From assembly GCA_964527835.1 (NCBI GenBank), contig CAZGNV010000004.1, positions 62,001 through 126,000 on the forward strand: 64,000 bases of DNA. Reading direction: 5' to 3'. This document shows, one piece after another, positions 33,232-41,260 of this stretch (position 1 is its first letter; the number at the start of each line of letters is the position of its first letter). The translations under genes and the position numbers were made by a program. The stretch comes from JAFDCJ01 sp964527835 (lineage in GTDB: Bacteria; Desulfobacterota; Desulfobacteria; Desulfobacterales; JAFDCJ01). The notes beneath the pieces are model-generated. The model saw only the letters and a program-made list of their open reading frames with translations. It ran no database searches and was not told the DNA's origin.

Positions 33232-34292
33232 TATTTTTTTGTCACCCTGATCTTATATTCCGTAAAAAGCAGAAAAATCAGCATCACCATCAGCGCCATT
33301 CCCTGGATGACTTCGGCGATATAGGTCGGCACCCCGGTCATGCGGCTCATGGTCTGGGCACCGACGATAATGACACTGAAAAAAAGCGAGGAAAACAGCA
33401 CCCCCACCGGATGCAGGTTGCCCAGCATGGCGATCACGATCCCCGAATAGCCGTAGCCGGGGGATATATCCATGATCAGTCGATATTGAATGGCGCACAG
33501 CTCGCCCACTCCGGCCAGGCCCGCCAGTCCGCCGGAAATCAATGCGGTCCACACGATCACGGCGGTGGTGTTGATTCCGCCGAAATGGGCGGCCCGGATA
33601 TTGACCCCCACGGCCCGGGACCGATAGCCAAAAGTCGTCTTCTGGTTGACAAACCAGATGACAAAGACCGCCAGCAAGGCGATGATAATTCCCAGATGAA
33701 ACCGCGAGCGCGGCAGCAGGACGGGATAGATGGCGGCCTTGATGATGGCCGCTGAGCGGGGCCAGCTCGATCCGGGCTGCTGCAACGGTCCGAAGAGCAG
33801 TGCGCCCATGATGTGCCACATGACATAATTGAGCAGCAGGGTGGAAACCACATCATCGACTTTGAGCCGGGTCTTGAGAATCGCCGGGATGACGGCCCAC
33901 AGGCCCCCGGCGAGAAAACCGCCTAGAATGACCAGCGGCAAAACCAGGGGCCCGGGCACACCGCCCAGGTGAACGCCGAGCACGGTGGCGGTCAGCGCAC
34001 CGGCCAGAAGCTGGCCTTCGGCACCGATATTCCAGAACTTGGCCCGGAAGGCAAACGCCACCGCAAGCCCCGTTAGCAAAAGCGGGCTGGCCTTCACGAA
34101 GGTTTCCAGGAGGTTGAACCGGGTTCCCAGCGCCCCGTAAAACAGGTAGTAGTAGGATTTCCACAGCTGCCCGCCGGCCAGCAGGATCGGAATGGCCGAC
34201 AGGATCAGGGTGACCAGAATCGCGGCGATCGGAATGACGACCCTGGCCCACCCCGGCAGGGGTTGGCGCTTGACGATTCTGAACCTGATCAT
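33231..34292 (-). CDS. ABC transporter permease, nucleoside type
   Basis: A 353-residue inner-membrane permease. GLAVAFAFRAKFWNIGAEGQLLAGAL is the family signature, followed by about nine helices. The start ATG 34292 overlaps the ATPase stop as ATGA; an ORF start 21 bp further upstream would overlap the ATPase gene more and is less likely. With the companion permease it forms the heterodimeric channel for nucleosides or nucleobases. Substrate class is inferred from the BMP-type binding protein and the deaminase. Confidence 0.92.
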   Translation of the reverse strand: MIRFRIVKRQPLPGWARVVIPIAAILVTLILSAIPILLAGGQLWKSYYYLFYGALGTRFNLLETFVKASPLLLTGLAVAFAFRAKFWNIGAEGQLLAGALTATVLGVHLGGVPGPLVLPLVILGGFLAGGLWAVIPAILKTRLKVDDVVSTLLLNYVMWHIMGALLFGPLQQPGSSWPRSAAIIKAAIYPVLLPRSRFHLGIIIALLAVFVIWFVNQKTTFGYRSRAVGVNIRAAHFGGINTTAVIVWTALISGGLAGLAGVGELCAIQYRLIMDISPGYGYSGIVIAMLGNLHPVGVLFSSLFFSVIIVGAQTMSRMTGVPTYIAEVIQGMALMVMLIFLLFTEYKIRVTKK

Positions 34293-35809
34293 TGACTGAC
34301 CCCGCTCATCCAAAGACCGATCTGTTCCCGGGAGGCCTTTTGACCGGCGACTTCGCCCATGATTTTGCCTTCATAGATGGCTGCGATCCGATCGCTCAAT
34401 GCGAAAACCTCGTCGAGATCCTCGGATATCAGCAAAATGCCGGCCCCGCGTTGTCTTTCCTGCAAAAGGCGCTGGTGAATGTATTCCATGGCGCCGACAT
34501 CCAGGCCGCGCGTGGGCTGGGCAGCGATGACCACCGCCGGTTTTCCCGCCAGTTCCCTGGCCAGCATGACCTTTTGCAGGTTGCCGCCGGACAGGCTCTT
34601 GGTGACCGCCTCCCGGCCGGCGGTCGCGATACCGTAGGCCTCGATCAGCGCATCGGTGTAGCGGTGGATTCTTTTGGCTTTCATCAGACCGCAGGTTTGA
34701 AATTCGGCTGACCCATGTTTTTCAAGGATCATGTTTTCCTCGACGGAAAGATCCATCAGCAGGCCCGTATCCATGCGGTCCTCGGGGATGCGGCCCATTT
34801 TCAACTTGATGGCCGATGGGGGGTGGCCGAATTTGAGGGGCCGGTCATTTATTTTGACGACCCCCCGGGCGGGAGTGCGCAGGCCGAAGAGGACTTCGGC
34901 AAGTTCGCGCTGGCCGTTGCCGGAAATGCCGGCCATGCCCAGGATCTCATTTTGCCTGACCACCAGGTTGAGATTTTGCACGGCCGGCAGCTGCTTGTCG
35001 TTGAGGACGTCGAGATTGCGGATTTCCAGCACCGGCCGGCCGGGGTCAAGCTGTTTTTTGTCGAGGCTTTCAATCAGGTCCCGTCCCACCATCAGGTTTG
35101 CCAGCTCCCGGGTGCTGGTTGCAGCGGTATGCCGTTGCGCCACGACCCGACCGGCCCTTAAAACGACGATGCGGTCAGAAATATCCATGACTTCATTTAG
35201 TTTGTGGGAGATAAATACAACCGATCGGCCTTCGTTGACGAGGATTTTCAAGGTCTTGAAAAGCTCTTTGGTTTCAGCCGGGGCCAGAACGGCCGTGGGC
35301 TCATCCATGATGAGGATATCCACGTCCCGGTAAAGGGCTTTGAGGATTTCGATTTTCTGCTGTTCGCCCACCGACAGGGTCCACACCGGGGCGTCGGGAT
35401 CGACTTGCAGACCGAAACGTTGCTCAAGGGCCAGCAGCTTGCGGCGGGCGGTCTTTAAATCCAGCAAAACGCTTTTACCGGGTTGGGTGCCGATGACAAC
35501 GTTTTCAAGCACCGTTTGCGAGGCCACCAGGGCAAAATGCTGATGAATCATGCCGATGCCGCGGGCGATGGCGTCTCTGGGTGATGCAAGATCGGCTTTT
35601 TGCCCCTTGATATAAATTTCTCCCGCATCACAGGTGTAGTAGCCGAAAAGGATATTCATCAGCGTCGTTTTGCCGGCGCCGTTTTCACCCAGCAGGGCAC
35701 AGATCTCCCCTCGATAAAGGTCGAAGTCAATATTGTCGTTGGCCTTCACATCCAGAAAACATTTCGTAATCGAGGACATGTTGACCACTGGCTGTTCGGC
35801 AGCGACCAT
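34289..35809 (-). CDS. ABC transporter ATPase, two-domain nucleoside/sugar type
   Basis: A 506-residue protein with two nucleotide-binding domains in tandem. The first has GENGAGKTTLMN (Walker A) near 39-50, LSVGEQQKIEILKAL (signature) and DILIMDEPTAVL (Walker B). The second has GMAGISGNGQREL in place of a standard Walker A, LSGGNLQKVMLARELAG and AAQPTRGLD. This asymmetry is usual for the family (RbsA/RnsB-like). Powers import by the two permeases encoded downstream. A 170-bp gap with a terminator-like hairpin separates it from the binding-protein gene. Confidence 0.94.
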   Translation of the reverse strand: MVAAEQPVVNMSSITKCFLDVKANDNIDFDLYRGEICALLGENGAGKTTLMNILFGYYTCDAGEIYIKGQKADLASPRDAIARGIGMIHQHFALVASQTVLENVVIGTQPGKSVLLDLKTARRKLLALEQRFGLQVDPDAPVWTLSVGEQQKIEILKALYRDVDILIMDEPTAVLAPAETKELFKTLKILVNEGRSVVFISHKLNEVMDISDRIVVLRAGRVVAQRHTAATSTRELANLMVGRDLIESLDKKQLDPGRPVLEIRNLDVLNDKQLPAVQNLNLVVRQNEILGMAGISGNGQRELAEVLFGLRTPARGVVKINDRPLKFGHPPSAIKLKMGRIPEDRMDTGLLMDLSVEENMILEKHGSAEFQTCGLMKAKRIHRYTDALIEAYGIATAGREAVTKSLSGGNLQKVMLARELAGKPAVVIAAQPTRGLDVGAMEYIHQRLLQERQRGAGILLISEDLDEVFALSDRIAAIYEGKIMGEVAGQKASREQIGLWMSGVSQ

Positions 35810-35907
35810 TTTACACTCTGGTTGAAGCGGCGGGAAATTCTACAGTTTACTGAAATCATATTGGTTCTTGCGGCCCCCGCCCGTGCCGCCCCATGGCAGG
35901 TTGGAAA

Positions 35908-35951
35908 AATGGAATAATGGGATGCCATCCAGCCAATCCCATTATTCCATT
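35908..35951 (-). terminator. Hairpin between binding-protein and ATPase genes
   Basis: A 16-bp perfect stem (35908-35923 with 35936-35951) and a 12-base loop, followed on the minus strand by a run of T. It lies just after the BMP gene stop. It would end most transcripts after the binding protein and let fewer continue into the ATPase and permeases, giving the excess of binding protein typical of ABC importers. Confidence 0.8.
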
Positions 35952-35978
35952 GGTGAGCGAGGTGAACCCGGTGCGATC

Positions 35979-36965
35979 CTAGTCTGAAACCGGCTTCTGC
36001 TCATCCACCGGGACACGGAAGGTTCCGTTTAAAATCTTCTGTTCCAGCTCGCGGACCTCCTTGAGGACATTGATCGGCAGGGTTTTTTCAAAAGCATGGA
36101 AGGGCGCCAGCCGGGCGCCGCCCTTGGCCATCATGGACCATTCTCCCAAGTCCATGGCCACCCAGGCTTTTTTCTTGACCATTTCAATGGCGAACTTGAT
36201 GGTGGGATACATATCCCAGACAGGACCGGTAATCACCACCGAGGGGGCCAGGGCGTTCTGGTCGGACATGTTGCCGAAGGCCAGAATCCCCTTTTCCTTG
36301 GCGGCTTCAAAGACGCCGAACCGTTCGGCATAGATCAGGTCCGCGCCGGCTTCGATCTGGGCGATGGCGGCTTCCTTGGCCTTGGGGGGATCAAACCAAC
36401 CGCCGATGTAAGATATTTTGACCTTGACTTTGGGATTGACTTTCAGGGCGCCGGCCTTGAAGGCGTTCACCAGGCGGTTGACCTCGCCGATGGGGATGGC
36501 CGCCACCACGCCCAGCACGTTGGTCTTGGTCAGTCTGCCGGCAATAATACCACAGAGATAGGCCGGTTCATGGATCCAGTTGTCAAAGACGGAAAAATTC
36601 GGGGCCACCGGGCCGAACTCCGATCCGAAGGCAAAGGCGATGTCGGGATAATCCTTGGCCACCCGGCGGGCCGGTTCCTCACCCGCCAGAAAGGCATCGC
36701 CCACGATCAGGTCAAAGCCTCTTTCCGCATATTCGCGCAGAACTTTTTCGAAATCAGCGGCGGCCACTTTCTCGGTAAACTCATATTCGATGTTACTCAT
36801 TTCCTTTTTGGCCTTCAGGCAGGCCTGGTGGATGACCCCGTCCCAGGGTTCCTCGATGGCGGTTTGAAAAATGGCGGCTATCTTGAATTTTTTAGCATAA
36901 CTTGCAGAAATGCCGAATGAAACCGATAAGAGGACAACCATGACGATCAGTGCAATTTTTTTCAT
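35979..36965 (-). CDS. BMP-family substrate-binding protein
   Basis: A 328-residue periplasmic binding protein from ATG 36965, which has a perfect AGGAGGT site 7 bp upstream; a 27-residue upstream extension is rejected. Signal peptide MKKIALIVMVVLLSVSFG with cleavage after SYA. FQTAIEEPWDGVIHQACLKA, GDAFLAGEEPARRVAKDYPD and AVEMVKKKA-type segments match the basic membrane protein/PnrA family that binds purine nucleosides and related molecules. No lipobox is present, so it is soluble periplasmic rather than anchored. It feeds the ABC transporter encoded downstream; with CodA the operon looks like nucleobase scavenging. Confidence 0.9.
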   Translation of the reverse strand: MKKIALIVMVVLLSVSFGISASYAKKFKIAAIFQTAIEEPWDGVIHQACLKAKKEMSNIEYEFTEKVAAADFEKVLREYAERGFDLIVGDAFLAGEEPARRVAKDYPDIAFAFGSEFGPVAPNFSVFDNWIHEPAYLCGIIAGRLTKTNVLGVVAAIPIGEVNRLVNAFKAGALKVNPKVKVKISYIGGWFDPPKAKEAAIAQIEAGADLIYAERFGVFEAAKEKGILAFGNMSDQNALAPSVVITGPVWDMYPTIKFAIEMVKKKAWVAMDLGEWSMMAKGGARLAPFHAFEKTLPINVLKEVRELEQKILNGTFRVPVDEQKPVSD

Positions 36966-37368
36966 TTTTACGACCTCCTTTCTGTTGTTGGCTAAAAGTA
37001 AAAGGGAAACAGGGGATAATGCCGAAACCGCATGCGAACGCATCATTCGCGGCTTTTTGCAGCGAAACGCAAAATTACCCGTCTGGAGGATTTATTCGTC
37101 TCAGACGGATCTACCCCCCCCTGGCGGGTCCCGCTTGCGGGGCCGCGGGGAGCTTCAACTGCGTATCGGAATCAGCGCACACCCGCAAGGCGGTGCTGTA
37201 TCGTGAGCGGAAATAATGGATTTCAAAGTAGCGAAGCCACAATGGGTTGTCAAGATGGTTTTTCAGCCGCAGCTCACCGTTTGTAAATTAAGGCCCAAAA
37301 CTTTGGTTGCTTTTTATAGCGGCGGCGCTAAAATGGACCTCCCCCATATACACGAAAGGAGGTGGCCC
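36966..37368. promoter_or_regulatory. Divergent control region of the import operon
   Basis: About 400 bp between the BMP gene and the metallo-beta-lactamase gene. It contains a CCGTCTG/CAGACGG inverted repeat (37079-37085 and 37102-37108, loop 16) that could be an operator or RNA hairpin in the 5' leader of the operon. I found no match to the purine riboswitch core. No gene seen. Confidence 0.4.
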
Positions 37369-38049
37369 ATGAGTCCTGCCATTCACACTCTTTCTTTGGG
37401 CATTGCCAACGCGTTTGTCCTCCGAGATCAGGGTGCGGTGCTGGTGGACTGCGGCCCTCCCCAAAAGGTCGATGTCTTTGTCAAGCAGCTGTCCACAGCC
37501 GGCATCGAGCCCCGGCAAATTAAGCTGATCATCATCACCCACGGCCACTGGGACCATATCGGCTCGGCAGCCGAGATCAAGCAGCTGACCGGCGCCCAAA
37601 TTCTGATGCATCAACAAGAGCGCAAATGGCTCGAAGACCTGTACGCAGCTCCCCCCCAGGGGGTGGGAGGCTGGGGGCGCTTCCTGGCAAAAACCATGGC
37701 GGCCGTGATGGCGCCCTTTATCCGTGTGCCATCCGCTGCGGTGGACATCGGCTTCGAGACCGGCGAGCTGTCATTGGAACCATACGGCATTGCCGGCCGG
37801 ATTGTCCATACCCCGGGGCATACCATTGGGTCGCTCAGCGTTTTGCTGGATTCCGGCGAGGCCATTGTGGGGGACATGGCCATGAACAGCCTGCCCATGC
37901 GGCTTTCCCCCGGACTGCCCGTTTTTGCCGAAAACCTTTCCCAGCTCATGGAAAGCTGGCGGATGTTGCTCAGACAGGATATTCAGACGATATACCCTTC
38001 CCACGGCGGACCCTTTTCTCCGGATGTTATGCGCCGGGCGGTGTCCTGA
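37369..38049 (+). CDS. Metallo-beta-lactamase fold hydrolase
   Basis: A 226-residue hydrolase from ATG 37369, which has a strong AAAGGAGG Shine-Dalgarno site. The metal motif HGHWDH lies at 58-63 and a later GHTIGSLSV supplies the third histidine. VVDIGFETGELSLEPYGIAG precedes it. Glyoxalase II-like or a related thiolester/phosphodiester hydrolase; the natural substrate cannot be inferred. A longer frame from 37216 has no family support. The following GMC-like gene starts 36 bp on, so the two may be co-transcribed. Confidence 0.87.
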   Translation: MSPAIHTLSLGIANAFVLRDQGAVLVDCGPPQKVDVFVKQLSTAGIEPRQIKLIIITHGHWDHIGSAAEIKQLTGAQILMHQQERKWLEDLYAAPPQGVGGWGRFLAKTMAAVMAPFIRVPSAAVDIGFETGELSLEPYGIAGRIVHTPGHTIGSLSVLLDSGEAIVGDMAMNSLPMRLSPGLPVFAENLSQLMESWRMLLRQDIQTIYPSHGGPFSPDVMRRAVS

Positions 38050-38085
38050 GACTCAGGGGGAAAACACCTTTAAAAGGACAACGCG

Positions 38086-39399
38086 ATGAACGACATATTT
38101 TTCGGCAATCAGGATGTCGATGTTATTGTTGTCGGCAGCGGGCCCGGCGGCGCCACGGTGGCAAAGGAGTTGTCCCGGCGGCAGAAAAAAGTGCTCATGG
38201 TCGAATGGGGGGATAATGACCCGCTGACGAACAGCTTCTGGTATGGTGTCAAAACCCTTTTGACGCCGGGCAAAAGCCTGCTGCTGACCGGCCAGCTGCT
38301 GGGAATGGTCCGGGGCATTACCACCGGGGGGAGCACGGTGCACTACTATGCCACCTGCTATCCGGTTCCCTTTGAGATGCTTAAATCCCATGGCGTCGAT
38401 ATCGCTCAAGAAGTAGCGCAGGCCCGCAAAGAACTTCCTGTCGCCCCCCTGAAAGACGAGATGATGGGGCCCATGGCCCGGCGGATCATGGAAAGCGCCC
38501 GGAATCTGGGCTACGACTGGCACAAACTCGACAAGCTCATGTACCAGGACCGGTGGCGGCCCGGATACGCGTTCGGCCATTACGGGGATCCCTACCGGGT
38601 CAAATGGAGCTCCCGGATGTACGTCGAAGAGGCCCTGATCCACGGGGCGCAGCTGATTTGCGGTGCTCGGGCAAAAAAGGTGATCATTGAAAACGGCGCC
38701 GCCGGGGGGGTGGAATTTATAAAAGGGTCCAAATCGTTCAAGGTCTATGCCCCGACGGTGGTTGTGTCCGCCGGCGGCATCGGCAGTCCGATGATTTTGC
38801 GGGCCAGCGGCATAAAAAGGGCCGGGTACAATTTTTTCTTTGACCCCCTGATCGGGGTGCGGGGCACCGTGGCCGACATCGAAGTCCCGGCCAGCGAGAT
38901 TCCCATGTCGGCCGGTGTGCACCTGGAAGAGGAAGGCTACATGATGACCGACATGGCGCACCCGGCGGCCACGACCGCCCTGTTTGCCGCCGGCGCCCTG
39001 CGGTTCGACCAGATGTTTTCCCGCCGCCGCACCTTGCAGATCATGGTCAAGGCCCGCGATGAGCTGGGCGGGCGGCTGACCGAAGGCGGCGGGGTGCGCA
39101 AGAACCTGGACAAAGGCGAAAAGCGCAAGCTGCTGTGCGGTTATGAGCGGGCCCGGCAGATATTGCAAAACGCCGGCGCCAAAAACATATTCAAAACCGG
39201 GTACCTGGCGGCCCATCCCGGCGGGACCGTGAAAATCGGCGACCTGGTGGATGCCGACCTGAAAACCGAGTATGACAACCTGTATGTGTGCGACTGCTCG
39301 GTGATTCCCGAGGCCTGGGGTCTGCCGCCGACATTGACCCTGATCGGCCTTGGCAAACGCCTGGCGCGGCATCTGGCCGGTGAACCCGGGCGTTGCTGA
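38086..39399 (+). CDS. GMC-like FAD oxidoreductase
   Basis: A 437-residue flavoprotein. DVIVVGSGPGGATVAKELSRR near 12-32 is the FAD-binding Rossmann motif, STVHYYATCYPVPFEML and HPGGTVKIGDLVDADLKTEYDNLYVCDCSVIPEAWGLPPT near the C-terminus follow the glucose-methanol-choline pattern, including the histidine and the DxS-type end motif. Shorter than the usual 500-600 residue GMC enzymes, with no signal peptide. Probably oxidises an alcohol or polyol; substrate unknown. Shine-Dalgarno AAAAGGA is 9 bp upstream. Confidence 0.83.
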   Translation: MNDIFFGNQDVDVIVVGSGPGGATVAKELSRRQKKVLMVEWGDNDPLTNSFWYGVKTLLTPGKSLLLTGQLLGMVRGITTGGSTVHYYATCYPVPFEMLKSHGVDIAQEVAQARKELPVAPLKDEMMGPMARRIMESARNLGYDWHKLDKLMYQDRWRPGYAFGHYGDPYRVKWSSRMYVEEALIHGAQLICGARAKKVIIENGAAGGVEFIKGSKSFKVYAPTVVVSAGGIGSPMILRASGIKRAGYNFFFDPLIGVRGTVADIEVPASEIPMSAGVHLEEEGYMMTDMAHPAATTALFAAGALRFDQMFSRRRTLQIMVKARDELGGRLTEGGGVRKNLDKGEKRKLLCGYERARQILQNAGAKNIFKTGYLAAHPGGTVKIGDLVDADLKTEYDNLYVCDCSVIPEAWGLPPTLTLIGLGKRLARHLAGEPGRC

Positions 39400-39471
39400 G
39401 TATAACCATGGGTTGAGGGCGAGGCTTCTAAATGAATCTCAAAGCTGTTTATTGATGCCTTGCAGGAGGGG

Positions 39472-39597
39472 ATGATGGCGCAAGAAGATTTCAGAAACAA
39501 AAGCTACTGGATGACGACCCGGGACTATGTGCCCGGCGATGCGCTGCAGGGGGAACTCGATGTGGACGTGGCCATAAATATGACCCCCTGCCTGTGA
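39472..39597 (+). pseudogene. N-terminal fragment of a DAO-type FAD oxidoreductase
   Basis: Forty-one residues beginning MMAQEDFRNKSYWMTTRDYV with a good GGAGGGG ribosome site, then DALQGELDVDVAI, the usual opening of D-amino-acid/glycine oxidase-like proteins just before the GxGxxG dinucleotide fold. The frame then diverges into NMTPCL and stops at 39597. The rest of the gene is absent. The downstream LarA-like gene starts 14 bp later, so a deletion probably removed the oxidase body. Confidence 0.65.
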
Positions 39598-39610
39598 AAG
39601 GATGTGACCG

Positions 39611-40996
39611 ATGAAAACCCAGATCGTATTCGGCGACCGGATGATGCCGGTGACGCTGCCCGGACCGGTGCAAAGCGCCCCGCCGGGGCTGTCCACCACC
39701 CTGGCGGCCACCGCTGATATCGAGGGCGCAATTCAAAGGGCCCTCGCCCAGCCCCTGGGCCGGCTGCCGCTGGCCGAGATGGCCCGGCCGGGCTGGAAGG
39801 TGACCATCGCCTTTGACGATCCCACGGTTCCGTGTTTTGCGCCGGTGTGGGAGCCGGCGATCAAGGCCGTGATCGCCGAACTTGAAAAAGCCGGCGTGAA
39901 AAGATCCAACATCACCCTGCTGTGCGCCAATGCCCTGCACCGCAAGTTCACCCGCCGGGAACTGGCCCGGGTCATCGGCGATGATCTGGTCAGCACCTTC
40001 GGCTATCGGCTGATCTGCCACGATGCCGAAGATGCCGCCAACTTGACCTACCTGGGCACCAGCGCATCCGGCTATGATGTGGAGATCAACCGGCGGGTGA
40101 GCGATTCGGATCTTACCGTTTACGTCAACACCGTGGTCTGGCGCGGCTTTAACGGCGGCTGGAAGTCCATCGGTGTGGGGCTGGGGTCTTACCGCAGCAT
40201 TCGCTGGCACCACACCCCGGACAGCATGTCCATGTCCATGAACAAAAACCGGATGCACAAAATACTCGACGAGATGGGGGCCGTCATCGAGGAAAAAATC
40301 GGCAGCCAGCGGATTTTCAAAATTGAAACCGTCCTGGCCAACCCCCTTGAAGTTCACAAAATCTGGGCCGGCGGGGTCACCGAAACCCGCCGGGCCGTAC
40401 TGGAGGTCATGAAATCCCAGCTCAAGCCCCGGCGTGAAATCCTGGCCGACAAGGCCGATATCGTTCTTTACGGCATCCCGAACTGGAGCCCCTATGCCGC
40501 TTTTTCGGTAATGAATCCGCTGCTCACGCTGGTTTCAACGGGCCTAGGCTATTTCGGCGGCGTGATCGAAGCCATGGGAAAACCCGGATGTACGGTCATC
40601 CTGGTCACCCCCTGTCCGGATCAGTGGAATCACGCCCACCACCCTTCCCACCGGGAGATCTGGCAAAACATACTTCCCCATTGCCGGGATCCTTATGAAA
40701 TAATCGATCTTTTTGAAGACGATTTCGCCCATCGACCGGATTACATATACAAGTACCGCTTCTGCCACGGATTTCACCCCCTGCACGGACTGATGACCAC
40801 CTATCCGCTCAAGCGCCTGCAGCATGCCGCCCGGGTCATCGTGGCGGGGGCCGAAAATCCGCAGGACATCCAACAGGCTCTCGGCTTTGAAACCGCTGCC
40901 AGCGTCGAGGTCGCCGTTGAAAAAGCCCGGGGCTATCATGGCCGGGAAGCGTCAATGGTATTTGTCGAGTATCCCCTGCTGGCCTGCCGGCAATAA
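39611..40996 (+). CDS. LarA-like (DUF2088) racemase-family protein
   Basis: A 461-residue protein with the LarA N-terminal fold: VTIAFDDPTVPCFAPVW (61-80), ITLLCANALHRKFT (101-114) and a GFNGGWKSIGVGLGSYR block (179-195) with His200/His201. In lactate racemase LarA, an Arg near the DxTRP motif, a His in LxALGTHR, a His before the SGG block, a Lys in the block and a later His hold the nickel pincer cofactor. Here His110, Lys185 and His200 are kept, but the Arg position reads Val73 and the PH position before the block reads VW (Val176-Trp177). It is a divergent member, with unknown substrate and possibly without the usual cofactor. Confidence 0.78.
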   Translation: MKTQIVFGDRMMPVTLPGPVQSAPPGLSTTLAATADIEGAIQRALAQPLGRLPLAEMARPGWKVTIAFDDPTVPCFAPVWEPAIKAVIAELEKAGVKRSNITLLCANALHRKFTRRELARVIGDDLVSTFGYRLICHDAEDAANLTYLGTSASGYDVEINRRVSDSDLTVYVNTVVWRGFNGGWKSIGVGLGSYRSIRWHHTPDSMSMSMNKNRMHKILDEMGAVIEEKIGSQRIFKIETVLANPLEVHKIWAGGVTETRRAVLEVMKSQLKPRREILADKADIVLYGIPNWSPYAAFSVMNPLLTLVSTGLGYFGGVIEAMGKPGCTVILVTPCPDQWNHAHHPSHREIWQNILPHCRDPYEIIDLFEDDFAHRPDYIYKYRFCHGFHPLHGLMTTYPLKRLQHAARVIVAGAENPQDIQQALGFETAASVEVAVEKARGYHGREASMVFVEYPLLACRQ

Positions 40997-41047
40997 GGGG
41001 AGATTGGCTCAATGTCTTAACGGTTGAAAAACAGGAGGTGCCATCCC

Positions 41048-41260
41048 ATGAAATGCCCGGTGTGCGGCTGCGAATATTTTTATGTCAAAAATCCGGACAA
41101 TCCTAACAAGTACTACCAGTTCAGCTGCAAGGACGGAAAAGTTCACTTCAGCGCTGAAGTCAATAAAGACGAGGTACCCCAAATTACCGACAAGACCCAG
41201 GCCCACTGCATCCAGTGCGTGTGGCAGGGGGAGTTTAAAAGCCTGGTTCAGGCCGGTTAA
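41048..41260 (+). CDS. Small zinc-ribbon protein
   Basis: A 70-residue protein from ATG 41048, placed 8 bp after an AGGAGGT site. CPVCGC at 3-8 and HCIQC near 54-58, with CKDG in the middle, form a zinc-ribbon-like set of cysteines. No other domain is visible. The gene overlaps by 4 bp the convergent gene at 41257, so it ends very tightly. Function unknown; similar small proteins accompany redox or metabolic genes in anaerobes. Confidence 0.75.
   Translation: MKCPVCGCEYFYVKNPDNPNKYYQFSCKDGKVHFSAEVNKDEVPQITDKTQAHCIQCVWQGEFKSLVQAG

Noticed and set aside
36966..37368. Possible purine riboswitch in front of the nucleoside import operon
   Set aside because: The conserved purine-riboswitch core and P1-P3 pattern are not found; only a short inverted repeat is seen.
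38053..39372. A 439-codon minus-strand reading frame
   Set aside because: Antisense to the GMC-like oxidoreductase; no family support.
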